This document shows, piece after piece, positions 1-13,800 of a stretch of 64,000 nucleotides of DNA (the stretch's first letter is position 1; every line of letters starts with the position of its first letter). This DNA comes from Owenia fusiformis (lineage: Eukaryota > Annelida > Polychaeta > Sabellida > Oweniidae). The translations under genes were made by a program, and so were the position numbers. The stretch lies in NCBI GenBank assembly GCA_903813345.2, contig CAIIXF020000008.1, forward strand, positions 35,178,867-35,242,866. Reading direction: 5' to 3'. The notes beneath the pieces are model-generated. The model was not told the origin of the DNA and searched no databases. It was given only the letters and a program-made list of their open reading frames with translations.

Positions 1-175
1 AGCGGCCATTTTGAAAATCGGCTTTCGAGAAGAACTTGTATCCCCATAGGGTATATGTGTACAAAATATGAACAAAATCGGGCCAACTGTACTTGAGTTA
101 TTGCCCGGACTGACGGACTGACGGCACGGACGGACGGATGGAGGCGTTCCCTATATCCCTCTGCCCTCACCCTTG
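1..175. repeat. Interspersed repeat fragment in an EXOC5 intron
   Basis: This stretch matches the region near 40235-40440 in the opposite orientation. Shared features are a CGGAC/CCGTC-rich run, a TTGCCCGG core, a phrase around ACAAAATATGAACAAAAT, and a GCGGCCATTTTGAAAA end. It lies just past the last EXOC5 exon seen here. No coding content is visible. Confidence 0.7.
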
Positions 176-211
176 GCAAAAGCTGGCATGCTAGCATTTC
201 AAGTAACTTAC

Positions 212-3200
212 CGCTTGGCATCTCTTGAAAGCAAACTTAGTCTCCTGAAGAACATTGATGACAGTTTCATGCGACAAGAAGGTCTCTCCACCGTAATTCT
301 CAATAGATGGCCCAATGTTGATGTTTGCCTTCTGACCAATCACAGCTTGGAATTCTCTCCGAAAGTCGTGAATCCTGTAATTTAAATCACCATATTTAGT
401 CATGTTCTTGAATTCCCATATCCTGGATATATCCATAGATATTATGTTATTCGCATTTTACTTTAGCGATGTCATATTTTATATGTCAATTTATATGTTA
501 TGGTTTCTAGATACTTAATGTCTAACGTGAACATATACTTGCCCGCTGGAGCGAGTTTTAAGCCATGACCTTGAAAGCTATCTCAAGGTCATTCAATTTA
601 TCAAAGTTAATATTAATAAAATTTAAATGTTGAATATGTTTGTGAGTAGTAACATGCGCATTCAAATATCTAACATTTCGTTATATAAAATGGCAAATAC
701 CAACAAAGAATATCATACAAATATATGTTAGAGTATTATGCAATTCAAAGATTGTTATTGTTAACAGTAACCTGTATCTGAAGACCTCTCTAATCTGAAC
801 ACCTTTCCACGTGAATGCTTTTTGGGTTTAATATTCTTAATACGATTAACATGTAAAGAAGGCATTAACATGCAAAATGTTACCACCTGCCACTTGTTAC
901 AAATACTGACCGCAGAACACCACCCACTGAATGATGAAAATGTCACCACTTCTGGCCATGACATATAAACCTTGAAATGTGAACACCTATCTATCAAAAC
1001 ATTTTGGTAAGTCCCAGTGGTGTTCAGGTTAGACAGGTTTTACTGTAGTCAAAACAGCAACTGTCAAGGGGAGATTTAAACATATAAGACCCTTTAAACA
1101 TAGAAAGATGTTCAGAACATATGCATGAAGCCAAAGTATAAGAACCTGATTCATGCACAGTGTAGGCCCTAAGGGCCAGTTTGCTGGTCATTACCAGGTT
1201 AATTTTAAAACGGAAGAGTTGAGTAATGCCATTTTGACCAGCATGTTTGAGATCCTTAAAGCCTACACTGTTCATGCATATTATTCTGTTACGCCCAGTC
1301 AAAATACAAGGTCTATGAGATAAGACCATACTTGGAAACATTAATATAAAAAAACTGCATATCCTGCAAATGCCCAGATGTTAGTATAATTAAAAAATCA
1401 ACCCGTACAGATACATACAAGATGGTGGTTGCACAGCAGGACAAGATATGTACTTCTTTGAATTCATTACACTTCATTTTCTCACTAAACAAGCAAGAAG
1501 GTGTTCACCAGGTTTTTGTTGACTTGGGTTGATTTCCAAAGTTTCTTGGCCTGTTGATCTCAATCATGCCTAATTTTAAATGATTTTAGGAAATCTTAAT
1601 CAAAATATGTATTAATTGTTATTTTTCGCACAATTTTCTTTAAGTGTGAAACAAAAAAGAAAGGAAGGAATATGTCTGAGGCGGTTCACCTCAATACAAG
1701 AGCCCTTCGAACATCCTGAACTGAGGCATTTTCACCCAATATGTATCTGCATGGGTCAGAAATAAAAATTGAAAATACAAAAAGAAACCCTTTTGCCATA
1801 CCCTACCTCTGACCAGGTTTTACTTGGCTGTAAATGAAATGAATCACTACATAATTATCATTAATGCACAACTGAAAGCAACATATCTATCTAAATAAAA
1901 CACTAAATTAATGAACATTAAATTTGCATAAATTCTTGAGAACTGTATAATGTATCTGAAAATACTGGCAGAAGATGACAACAAAGTTCAGTTCAAAATT
2001 TCAAAACGTGGTTTCCGAAAAACTGTTTTATTCAAAATTGTTGAATGTATTTTTTTAATTAATAGGAAAACTAACCTTGTATTTTGATGATCAGTTTATA
2101 AAAATGATATTATTTGCCAAAGAACAAGGTTTATTTTATCATGAATACCCCCTATCGTTCAACCAATTCAACCAATCTTGACATTATAAACCAAAACAAA
2201 ACCATAGTACTGACCAGGGGCTAAAGCTAGAAAAACAGTGTTGACAAAAACACATAAGCAGATAGCAATTCTAAATGGCAGATCTTGAATAACAAGGATA
2301 CGGATAACCATCACTAAACTTATTTCTTGCTAAAAAATTGATAGCCCCGCAAAGACTCCACCTCTAAACAAAATCAACTTTCTATGGAGCGTAAAATTAT
2401 TTCCATGTAAGCTTCTCCACCGAAAAAAAAAAATCATGAGCCTACCCTCCTGTCTGGATGTTTTTCTTTTGGTGACCTTTGTTTTCGTAATATCTCTGAA
2501 GTACTGCAGTGCACCTGTCCCTTAGGAACTTAATCTCAAGGCTAAAAGATAACAATGTTATATCATAAAACTGCATGTATGAGTTGATCTTATAAGGTCA
2601 TTTGTCTGATATTCTGTTAAGTGAATAGGCTTTAAGAGTTAAATGTCACTTTAAAAAGTCACTTTCTGTAAATCACTAAAATCACATTTGCCAAATACAG
2701 ACTTAATAACAAGGTAGTGTTTTTTTCTATTTTCATATTGTGCCTCTCTAAGTGAATTCAATGATTTGGTCTACTTATACCTAAAACAATTTTACCTACA
2801 CTATAAATTTTAAATGTGATCGAATATCCTTACCCTATGTATGTCTCCAAATATCTATGGAAAATATTTTTGGTGATCTTTGTGAGGAAAGTTGAATCAC
2901 TCCCGAGTCGTAAAACAGAAAGGTCATTTGATAGTTTCACTGTCTTAGTGTAAAGTTCATACACATTTTTCAAGTATTTTTCCTGATCTTCAGTATCCAT
3001 AAGTTTTGTTGTAATATGCTCCTGGAATGAGAAATTTTGTTTGTTGAATTACAGAAATTATAATCCTACGACAATACAATATTTTAAATTCAGATATCTG
3101 AAAGCGCTTATACTAAGAGAGTAGAGGTTCCGAGATAATGTTGGTTTGCAAGTACATGAATATAATTTCAATTGACCTGCACAATGTGTAATGACAAACA

Positions 3201-6200
3201 ATACATAATGACAAACAATGTATAACAACAAACAAGGGGCCCTTTTATTTAAAAACCCAGACTCTTATATCAAAATGGTCATTCAGGACACCAAGATTTG
3301 AATAGAAAAAAGGTGTTTTTATGCACCAGCCATTTCTTCACCTTGATTTTTCCTTCATATATGTTGAGCACAAACTTGGCCATAACTGGTTCAGGGTTTG
3401 TGAAGCATTCATTAATCAGCTCACTAGTTTTCATGCACAATGGGAATGCATCAGCGAAAACATCAGGCTTTAAGAATGCATTGTATTGACATTGTTCTAT
3501 GAACGCATCTATGCATTGGTTGTAGCCCTGAAATAATAGAGAAGGTAATTTGTAAATGTAATTAAGACATCAATGCTAAAAATTGTTACATTAATGCACG
3601 GAGTCACAAAAACAGAGACAATAACAATATATGTCTCTACTAGATGGAGTAAAGAAAACTCTAACCCCGACTATGGATATATTATAACACAATGGAACAT
3701 ACCTTGAAGTTTGCGAGTACTCCAGCGATTTCTTTCATTCTTGCCTTGTCTCCGTTCTGCTGAGATCTCACAAAATCTTCTATCAAATCTCGTTCTATCT
3801 GGTCATACTTGTGCCCGATTCTCAGTTTCGCTTTTTCAAACCTAAAATGAAAAAAATCAAAGTATGGTTAAAAATGTTAACTTCCCAAAAATAACAATTT
3901 ATGACTTTTTGACATGGCATTTTAAAAATTCATTAATTTCTATATTGAATCTGATATGTAAATCCCTCTTTTAGAAAATAAAATTGGGATTGAAATTGTA
4001 AAAAAAATATTGGCATTGGTAGGATTTCCAGCAAAATTGCTTCAACAATTTACACTTTTATACTTTATAATTCCGTTAAGTGACATCATGTCAGAATTTT
4101 CTAATTTGTCAGAATTTTATCTGAATCTTTGTTTTGAAAATTGATCTTAGTTCACTTACTTTTCACCAGGTGGCAGTTCTTGCACAATCAGATGTAGTTT
4201 CTGCATAACATCTGCTGCTTGGTACAGCTGTAGAACATAAATGAACATATATTTTAAACACTACCTGGTATTATAAAACTAAAATAAACAAATATGGTAA
4301 ATATTAATATAAGTGGACCAAAATAGCAAATTACTTTATTCCACTGTGTCACCTCAACAATTTCATTCCAGGAAATAAGATGTATATACAAGTATAACAA
4401 AAACATTACCTTGAACGGATCTGAAAAAAGGTCTGATGTGGGTCCTTCATTATTTAGGAACTCTGAGAAATATTGCATCAACTTCTGCGCCTCTGCAGCC
4501 CTAGCTCGGGGCGTGTTCACATTCTCTAGCTGGTCGCCAAGGTGGACGACTTTGGTTGCAACATAGTTGATGCGCTCATCTAATTCTTGGAACTTTTGGA
4601 ATGCAAGCTGAAATTTATGAGAGCTGTGATAAACATATAGGAGCTTTTGACATTGTGATTTTCACTCAGTGTTTATACAGTGCATGTGCACTCACATAAT
4701 ATACATTTCTATACAAGGGAAAATTCTTGAGTGAATTTGCATCACTGCTCTTCAACAAACACATCCAATTTTAAAATCCAAAATATTGTAAAATAAATTG
4801 GAATCAGTGAAAAACAGATGATATGGGCAAGAAGTCAAGATTGGGAAAAGAGAAAATGTACCTGATTGTTTTTCTGTAGCGCTCCCACACGCTGCCAGTG
4901 GGCCTCTTCCTCTTTCTTACATTGCTCCTCCAACCTTGTGGTCTAATGGAAATAAATGAAGTGAACATTTATTAAGTACACATATAATAACAAGCAATTT
5001 CTAATTTCATCCGATTCGACAAATCCAGGTTTTGAGAATTCTTAAATTGTTCTAATGCTCTTCATTCAAGAATTTTGAATTGGGTATAAACACAGTGATC
5101 AAATACTGACGTTATTTTGATCAAGTACTCTGGAATCGCTTTTAAATAGAAAATCCACGCGCTCTTGATCTATATTTTTTGTAAAACACGTTTTCTTGGA
5201 GAGCAGAATAGAAATACTTAAAATTATCAGAATTTTCTGATTTTTTTAATGGTGATACTAGGGGGCCTGAACTGAATGTTTATTTAAATTTCAGGTTGCT
5301 ATGGTGTCAACTTTTTCCGTCATCTTTCTGTAAATAACCTTGAAACTATTGTGATTGCAAAGTTGTTGCGTCAAACAGACATGTTAAGGTTGGTGGTGGG
5401 ATATGTCATTTTACACCACTGTTTATGGACGGATTTCAAAAATAGTTTCACGACAGTAATCAGTATGAATGTAAGTATTCCAATAATTAATTTCACATCC
5501 ATACTTTTATTCTAAATTATGTTTTATCATGCCTAAATATTGAGGAATGAACTGCGCTTGCCGTCAGAAATCAATTTTTGATGACTGAACCGTTCAGTGT
5601 ATAGTGTAACAGTGTTCGCGTTGACGCCGTTTTTTGCCATTTTTACGGAAATTTCAGAAGGTTGGACGTAAAAATCAAAATCAACTTACGTCCCTAGGAC
5701 GCAAAAATTATAAACTGCTTCAAGATAACTTTTACTGCAGCACAGTAGCGGTGAAACATGATTTTCATCAAGATTTTCAAACTCACTACCTTGATATACG
5801 AGCAATGATCCAGGTATATTTATATCGACAAATCTGATTGGCTATCATGACTACCGAAGATTAACAGGGTTTCCAGTATGAGACATGGATTTTGATTGGT
5901 TCCGATATATTCCGGAAAATGCCGCAATCGAAATGGAAGATCAAAACATACAATATTGCAGAAATCCCCTGTGGTTCCCCACAAATTGAAACGATTGTTT
6001 TTCACGATTGTCTTTATCATTTCCACTAGAAACCATTATGATCTAATGTTATACATCAAGATAAATGTTTAATGATAGATCGAGGTTTTTCATCTAAAAG
6101 TCTTCAGAATAAGGAGAAATGTTAATAAAAAGAAGCATAAGTTCACGACTTTGACATGACCTTCAAGATCGCAGGTTTGTAAAATGTGAAAACAAAACTC

Positions 6201-8639
6201 TTAATTTGAGCATTTCCTTTATTCATTTCGGACTATTTTGGTATAACATTACTTAAGAATTGTGTAAAAAGGACCCAGTGATAGATATTTATCGGGAGGA
6301 TGCATCAAATTACAATATATGTCATTTTTATCCCATTATAGTGTAAGCACTCTATTATCGCCCACTTTATTTTCACTTTCACAATATTTCTTGAACTTTG
6401 TGAAGAAATAAGAGGGACGCAAAAAAATTAGATGGGGACTCAAATTTTTCAAATGGGTTGCGTCCCTGGGACTCAGAAATTTTAATGGCCAGCGCGAACA
6501 CTGGTGTAAACTTTAGACAGACAATTCAATAATTCAATGTGATGGATTTTTAAATAGTTTTCAGATTCATGATCAGATTAAAATGAATATTTGGAGGTTT
6601 TTTATTTTTTAATTCTAAGATCTAAGTGTACTGAGCAGTGGGTGCATAAACATTACGCATTCGGCAATGCTTTTCTCAAGTGAAATCAAACGATGCTTGC
6701 AGCAAATATTGTCCAACGTTTGTGTTTACAGTCATATTTCAAAGCTAAAGCAGAATTTTAAAAATCTAAAGAAAAATCTACATTCAAATTATATTCATTT
6801 ATAAATGAAAAAATTGGTCCCAAGGTGAAAATATGACTATAAAGAAATCAAATGTCAATGTCAAATCATACATTTTATATATGTAGCAAAATGTAGCAAA
6901 CTGGAAAGTACATTAAAAGCATACGACTTTTACAATCGCGCAGACGTATAAGTACAGCCGTACACGTTCTCCAAATAAATGACTCGAGCTTTCTCCATTG
7001 ATGGTAGTAGTTACATTATTATTAACATAGATATACTGCATCTGGAGGCATAATTTTGTACAGTGCAATCATGATCAGCGCTCGTAGCGGTGATCAAAAT
7101 TTCGTCACTTTTTGATCACTGTGAAATATCAGTCTAGAACATTTTGTAAAATATTTGAGAGGGGAAAGGTGCAAGAGTTCATTGTTCATTAAATTATGAA
7201 AGAAGTCCAAGAGAAACTAAATTAAATTGATTAAATTAGTAAATGTAACTTAAAATAGGATGCCACTTACTCGTTCCTGAGTTTGTACACTTAGATCTTT
7301 TAGGTCTTTGATCATGTTTTCAAAAGCTTCATGGAGCGCCATTGGATCAAAATCATCAGCCGTAGCTTTGGAGATACCGCCAGTTGTTCTCCATGCTAAC
7401 CTTTCAACAAATTCATCTGGATCGAATGGGTCCTGCAAAAATTCAATCAGGTTAGATGAGCAGGTTGAATGGCTTCATCACCCGGAACCCATCATTAAAA
7501 AAGCAGTCCAAAACATCACATATGTATCTCAAATAAAAATTTGAATTGTAGATATACAGTGCAATATACATGAATTCTATAGCATAATATATGCTATGAG
7601 AACAAAATTTTGGTCTTCCATTAATTCAAATTCAAATGCCATCTTACTTGGTCATATTGAGTCAATTGAGGTATAAACAGGATGAAATGTCATCAACTGT
7701 TAAGGAGTTACAAAACTGTAATAATAGGTTACAGACACCAATTATGATCACACATATTCGGTTACACGAGTACAGTAAAATTCAGCTCATTTTCAACCGA
7801 AGTATTCAGAAAAAAACTTTTTTAATGATACAATGTAGATCTAACATTTGATAAATAATAAACTTCCAATTGTATTTACTGGGTTGAATAGTCTAGTCTC
7901 TCGCAACAATTATGAGATGGCAGTTATGTGGGAATCCACCTCGGTGAGATCGACAAATTAGACAAACTCTATGATGCTTCAATTAATATTATGTTCATTT
8001 TGGCACTTTAACCAATACCATGTAGCTTCTTATTGCATATCAAGATAAAGAAGGTGTATAGAATATGCTTACATCAATCAAAACATCAATGTCAAAGTGA
8101 AGTATTTGGGAACTAGCCAATGAAAATTCGAACAAACAAAGGTCGTAAGCAAGAGACTAGTCTGCTATCTCAAAAACTCTGGGGCTTTCCCTTAATCTTT
8201 ATCTTTTTTAGTCCGAATAATATTCTGACTATAAGCAACCTACATGTATGTTAAGATTTGGTAATTAAAAATATTTGTTTATATAGAAAGTGCTATTCAA
8301 AATGGCCAATGGAGTAAATTAATTTGGGTATGTGTGTTACTTCATCTAGCTTTATTTCCACTAGTTCAACGTCGTTAAACTCAATAACGGCGTTCTTTAT
8401 TATTAGGAATTTTCTTGGGGCCATTATTGAGTTTAACCTCCTTACTATTCTTTCCTTTGATGCAAGTTCTGAATCCATCGAAACCATTTTTCCGCGATAA
8501 CGTGCAACTGATACTTGACAATAATATAAAAACACATAACATCAAGCGATTTAACACAATATTTTTGTGTTAAATGTTATACGAGTAAAATGAGGCTACA
8601 CTTACCAATCTCTAAAGTGACATTCCGCATGTCCGTCAT
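212..8639 (-). CDS. EXOC5: Exocyst complex component 5 (Sec10), 5' two-thirds
   Basis: EXOC5/Sec10 is a subunit of the octameric exocyst, which tethers secretory vesicles to the plasma membrane. Exons on the minus strand, in transcript order: 8606-8639, 8341-8513, 7271-7432, 4862-4942, 4410-4607, 4160-4227, 3703-3841, 3342-3527, 2834-3021, 2446-2541, 212-374. All junctions are GT..AG with matching phases. From the third exon the product follows vertebrate EXOC5 colinearly: FVERLAWRT, FQELDERINYVATKV, NTPRARAAEAQKLM, QKLHLIVQELP, VLQRYYENKGHQKK, GPSIENYGGETFLS. About 496 codons are present against roughly 708 in human; the C-terminal third lies off the left edge. The first two exons (69 residues) are in frame but match nothing I recall, so the true start is uncertain; a shorter first exon may exist between 7433 and 8340. 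Identity of the remainder is near certain. Confidence 0.93.
860..960 (-). repeat. Copy of the 'GTCACCACC' interspersed repeat family
   Basis: A short copy, in an EXOC5 intron, of a family seen at least seven times in the window. It has AAGGCATTAACATGCAAAAT followed by accaccTGCCA and accga-type GCAGAACACCAcC blocks. It is flanked by a pogo-like phrase around 'aacaccTTTCcacgtgaa' and ends near TTTTACTGTAG at about 1045. Confidence 0.6.
5607..6509. mobile_element. Non-autonomous TIR element, about 900 bp
   Basis: The ends are inverted copies: GTAACAGTGTTCGCG on the left, and CGCGAACACTGGTGTAA on the right. Both ends carry internal GGGACGCA / TGCGTCCC words. No transposase frame is visible. It sits in the EXOC5 intron between the exons at 7271 and 4942. 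A partial relative with the same GGGACGC words is near 53540-53620. Confidence 0.6.
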
Positions 8640-9253
8640 TGTGTCTGTTCGTCTGAGTGTCCCGGATCGTAAAATTAAACTACCAGCGAAACGAAATTGT
8701 TGTCAAATAGATTGATAATTATTATCGCGATTACTCGGGATAAAAAGATCAATTTTGAGGATAACAGGTATCTTTGATTAATTTATATAGCGCGTGTATA
8801 CACGCAAAATAGTTATTCATTGCAAACCCACTGTTCGTTAATGCAGTGCCGTGATGACGGTTAATTCCTGAAACGATTTGCAATTTCGATGTTACCGAAA
8901 CTGACCGACATTTTCGTCATTTCCAAACCTGTCTCCAATATTTTCGTAATTATGCATCAATAGGGTCTAAGGGGGATACGGGACGGGGTGTATGTGTTTA
9001 TAAGGTATGTATGCATGTTTGAATCACATTCTTTGTGTAATATTGCCATGTTTTCAGGGTTTAATTTGTTCCGCTTGTCGAAACCTGCTGAACGATTAAA
9101 TTAACGCATCAAAGGCAAAATGGTCTTGGAGGTTAGACCTAGCCGGGCCATAACACATGTCAGATAAGAAACGAGGCCCGGGCTAGGTCTAATGTTGTTG
9201 GACTATATTTCCACTTGACAATATGCTGTGTTACTTTTTATTGCATTTAATTA

Positions 9254-9530
9254 TAGGGCAAAGGGGTGTAATGTCGATGTGTGGGGTAATGTCGACATAC
9301 GAGATAGGGTAACTTTGACACTTACTTATTAGAAGTAGAATTTCCGTTTTCGACCATGTTTGATTTCTGGAAAAATTAAAATCTAACAAGATCTCAATCC
9401 ATGCAAGAAAAAAACATGGCTTCCCCCTAGATCAGAAATTAGAGCAAATACACAACAAGGTGTCGAAGTTACCCCACATGTCGAAGTTACCCCAAAATGG
9501 TGTCGATGTTACACCCCTTCGCCCTTAGTA
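9254..9530. mobile_element. MITE with about 26-bp TIRs, TA flanks
   Basis: The left end AGGGCAAAGGGGTGTAATG and the right end (reverse complement AGGGCGAAGGGGTGTAACA) form terminal inverted repeats. Sub-terminal words of the GTCGA-GTTACCCC type repeat inside. Flanking TA on both sides suggests a Tc1/mariner-type target. Nothing is coded. Confidence 0.75.
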
Positions 9531-10480
9531 TGTATCCAACAGACCGAATATAATATTCGGTCTGTTATGATTGATATATTTCCTGTGGAAATCGCGGTGA
9601 TATTTTTTGCACATTAATTTCTCGTTTATTATAAGAATGTTCACCTTGAAAATTGGTGAATATGTTGAAGAGATGTTCATCTTAAACTAGAAGCAAAAAT
9701 ATTTGTATAAGGCGGGTACAAGTTGATATAAAATAATGAAATGTTCAGACTCACCGAAACTTCAGGATGTGTTCATAAGTAGATCGCGAAATTAATGTCA
9801 AGGACGTGTGAGTTCACGAGATCCAAACGAGATATGCAAATTTTGAACTTTGACAACACATGACCACTTGATTACCTCGGCCTTCTTCATGAATATTTCC
9901 GCTCTATTTACTATAAATGAAGAAAATTAATCGGGATAATGATAATAAATGACTAGATCTAATAAATTCCCGCACAAATGGAATTTAGCAATACGCTTCC
10001 GTAATGTTGCTCCCGCTCCACGTGTTATTTGTTTACAAATAGACTGACGTCACTGGCTAAATCTCGTTTATCGTGAGAATTGGCATTGCCAAAATGGCTT
10101 GACCTAATCAATGGCTTCGCTACAAGAAGCGTCTGTACATTCTATGAATATCTTCAGTAAGAGGACAATATACGAAAAAATAATATTGTGAGTTCTTTAT
10201 AAGGTAATCATTCTATCATTAAACAAACTTATTTGTAACATTTATACAACACCACATTTTACAATAGGTGACTTACAGTCTGAATATTTATTCAGACGAA
10301 GGATACAGTCTACCTTCGCCCTACCTTACTACTAATTGAAGTGTTATAATGCTTATTTTTGAGAACTAATGCTTCCTCAAATTGATAATTTTGTGCAGAA
10401 ATTTCACTGCAATTTCCACAGGACTGTAGTTTATCATAACAGACTGACTTCTAATCAATCTGTTGGATACATACAAGGGC
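9523..10480. mobile_element. Foldback TIR element, about 960 bp with roughly 100-bp arms
   Basis: The left arm starts GCCCTTAGTATGTATCCAAC and the right arm, read in reverse complement, starts GCCCTTGTATGTATCCAAC. Similarity continues through TCTGTTATGAT and CCTGTGGAAAT for about 100 bp. The left arm contains a perfect small hairpin (GACCGAATAT / ATATTCGGTC). No transposase is visible. The first bases overlap the right end of the preceding MITE. Confidence 0.75.
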
Positions 10481-10888
10481 TTCCCTCCTCTTGACAATGA
10501 CAGATAAAATATTTATTTCCTGGTGGGCGATAATATGTTTGTTTGCACTTTTTAGGCGATTTAAAGAATGTATCTGGCAATAAATTCTCACCTGTTCAAG
10601 CTCCTGGTACGACATGATTGATATTTACTAATCTATGGAACTACTTGCTCATAAGCTATGTCCTTTCTATTCAAATATGATCATTTTTATGATTATTTTG
10701 ACTTTAATTTTTGAAGATCAATAAACCGGGAACACAGAATTTGCGCAAAAATTTATTGGAGCTTTAAAATTTCAACCAATCAGAACTCCGACATCTGATC
10801 ACCTGACAAAAAGTCCGCCAAATGTAGAAGCCAAAATTTAGACGCTTTGGATAAAAGTTGTTTAAAAACGAAGGAAACACCAGAAATC

Positions 10889-13800
10889 ATGGACGTTGAT
10901 GCCTTACGAAGCGCTCAACACCATTGTGAGACGTTGTAAGTATGAAAATAATGATTTACAGCTCGAGTATGTGGTGTAACTAGGCTGTTAGGTTTGTTCT
11001 TTGTCATTTATTATCTTTAGAGGCTGCATTTATAAAGGATAAGCTAAGCCCCATCCATAAGAGGTTAAGTTTTTATAGGCCTAGAATCCTACGACCCCCA
11101 CTTACGTTTGTAAGTTAGGGTCGTAGGATCCGATACGTCTTAGACGACTCTTGGACACATCCGTCACACAGGTTCCTTTGATCCGTTTGGGAGCCTATAG
11201 ATCTAATATTGTATTGTATTGTATTTTGTTTACCACCAATGAAGGTGAGCAATACCTCTTGGGTATGTCCCGTATATATACGGTCGTAATTTACGTAATT
11301 AACATGGAAGATAGACCCAGAAACCCCTCCTTGAAGGAGCCCTGTGTTCTTTTATGTGCACTTATACATAGACATATAAGTACACACCACAGCCTTTTTG
11401 TACGAGTTGCGGACCACTCAGTCAAACACCCTGAAGTACTTCACGCAAACAAGCAAATTTAGTCTTGCCTGAACCGGGGATCGAATCCGGGACCTATTGC
11501 GTAAGAGGTACCTGCGCTACCGCTGAGCTACACCGGTGGACTATAATCTAGTGTAACAGACAGATACTAGACCTGAAAGGGAGTATGCCCTAAATTCCAT
11601 GCCGGATGTGGAAATTGAACCCAGGACCTTCCACTTTTGAGACAGACACTTTACTGGTTTGGCCAAAAAGGCAAGTTCTCTGTTTCAGGTCACTCAGTGC
11701 TTGTTACAAATTCAATTCACCCTAGGCATTGCCAACACATTTGGTCTAACTTACACAATATACCCCTGATCACAGTGAATAGAATTTCCTTCGTATTTTT
11801 ATTAAAAACTAAAACTACGGAATCTTTTTGTCAAAAATATTGATATTTAAAAATGGAGATAACACCCTAGAAGATCTAGAAAAACATATTTCATACCTCA
11901 ATCTTGCTATTATGGCAAGTTAATACTGCAAATATAAGCACTGCAAAATTCGTAATATGATCCGCGCTCCGCCTTCTGACCAGTCACATTGCGGGACGCA
12001 TGTGTAGTTTCCATGTAGATATGAAATTCTATATGGATCTTTCCTAACCCAGGATATCAGGATATTATTACTTATTGTATTGAACTTCCAACTACCGTGC
12101 CCCTGATCATGGACCTATATATATGAAGTATTCTTCCAGTCTACTTTATATTAAGTATACAGAAAAAAGTTAAATGTTTGGAACTACATGTACTTTGAAT
12201 TTAAAAAATAAGCAATCAAATTACTATATTGCAACAGTACATGAAGAAATAGAAACATATGTATAAGGCCTAACTTTTGTTTATTTCAGATACTTAGATA
12301 TAATGTGCCTTTTGTAATTTTAAATCTTTTAAATCTTGAATCTTAAAAATACGCAATCAAAGGACCACATAACAACAATATACGAAATAATAGAAACATA
12401 TGCACATTTAGGCCTTACTTTTGTATATTTTGGTTTTTCTTATATTTTAATGCTTTTCTGCCATGTTATTTCCCTAAAGGCCACAGCTTTGCTGCATATT
12501 ATACCTAACTATCTGAAATATACAAATTTTAGGCCTTGTACATATGTTTCTATTTTTTCATATACTGTACTGTACTGTTGCAACATACTCCTTTGATTGC
12601 TTATTTTTGAGATTCAAGGTTGTTTTTGGAATTATGAATCTGAATGTAGGCAGTTCAATTATAACCGACATCCAATACTTCGACTGAATGATCTATTTTT
12701 TGATTTGATTATGAACTCAGATATGGTAAAATACATGATACTCAATATTTTCTCTGTTTCTACTTGTAGATTCCAATGCCCAGTATGTTGGCTACCCAAG
12801 TTAGAGATGGTATATGGTACATGCCAACACAGAGTATGTGTGGATTGTGTCTACCGTGCTGGCGTGCTGAGATCTGAATTCAGTAAATGCCCAACCTGTA
12901 ATCAGAAATTTCCATTTCCCCTCTACAGGTAAAATTGATTTATTTGTATATATCATGTTTAAATACCAATATAGTTTCACATTTCATTGATAAATTAATT
13001 GTTTAAATAATATTACAGTAATTATGTTGTGTTATGTTCTTGGCCAATCGTGCAAGATACATATAACTTTTTTACTGTTATATTTAAGGCCTATCATACC
13101 AGTGACAACATAAAAGTACAAGATGAAAGAAATGGGCTAGCTTTTTGTGAATTCTTTTCACTGTAATCCTTGTCTATTCCACTCTTTCACACCATTTTTG
13201 TTTTCCAGGCCAATCATACCAGATGATAACATAGAAGTACAGAAGAAACTTGGGATTACACGGTGCCAAAACTCAACGAGTTGCAAGACTGAGATGTGGC
13301 TTTGGGAAATAGAAGAACACAATAAGTAGGAATCATATATCTTAGTTTTTGAATACTATTTATTTCTTTAGAGAAATCAATTATTTTTCATATAGTACCC
13401 ATTACAGTCAAACTATAATAAAACTTATAATCCAAATGCCACTTGGACTTGCCAAAAGTGTTTGGTTTGGCAGTTGTTCATTTTTGATTTTTTAAACATC
13501 GAAGTCTCAAGTATGGTAAATTAAAAAAATGATGAACATATTTAGTAGAGCAATCCCCCATATTTGTGCGAAAAAACTGATTGTAAAAACAAAATTGTTA
13601 CATCTAACATTTATGAGCTAAATAGCTTATTTCCTCAGGGAAATACCTGATCAGAAAGTTGTATCATGTTATTCGGTTGAGCAATCCCTATATTTCAGCA
13701 AAATAAAACCATAATAATTGTTGTTGAAATATACAATATAAAATTGTATGTATTGTGAGCTCCAATGAACATATGACCTGGGGAAACACCTCATAAAAAC

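Larger units (their letters stand above)
8640..10888. other. Divergent intergenic region between EXOC5 and the RING gene
   Basis: These 2.2 kb separate the two divergent start codons. About half is mobile DNA (9254-10480). The rest (8640-9250 and 10481-10888) shows no open frame with splice support. Any promoters must lie close to each start codon; I see no clear TATA box or initiator. Confidence 0.6.

Noticed and set aside
11470-11539. Minus-strand tRNA gene
   Set aside because: It is fused to a SINE body and repeated at 18950-19020, so it is the head of a retroposon.
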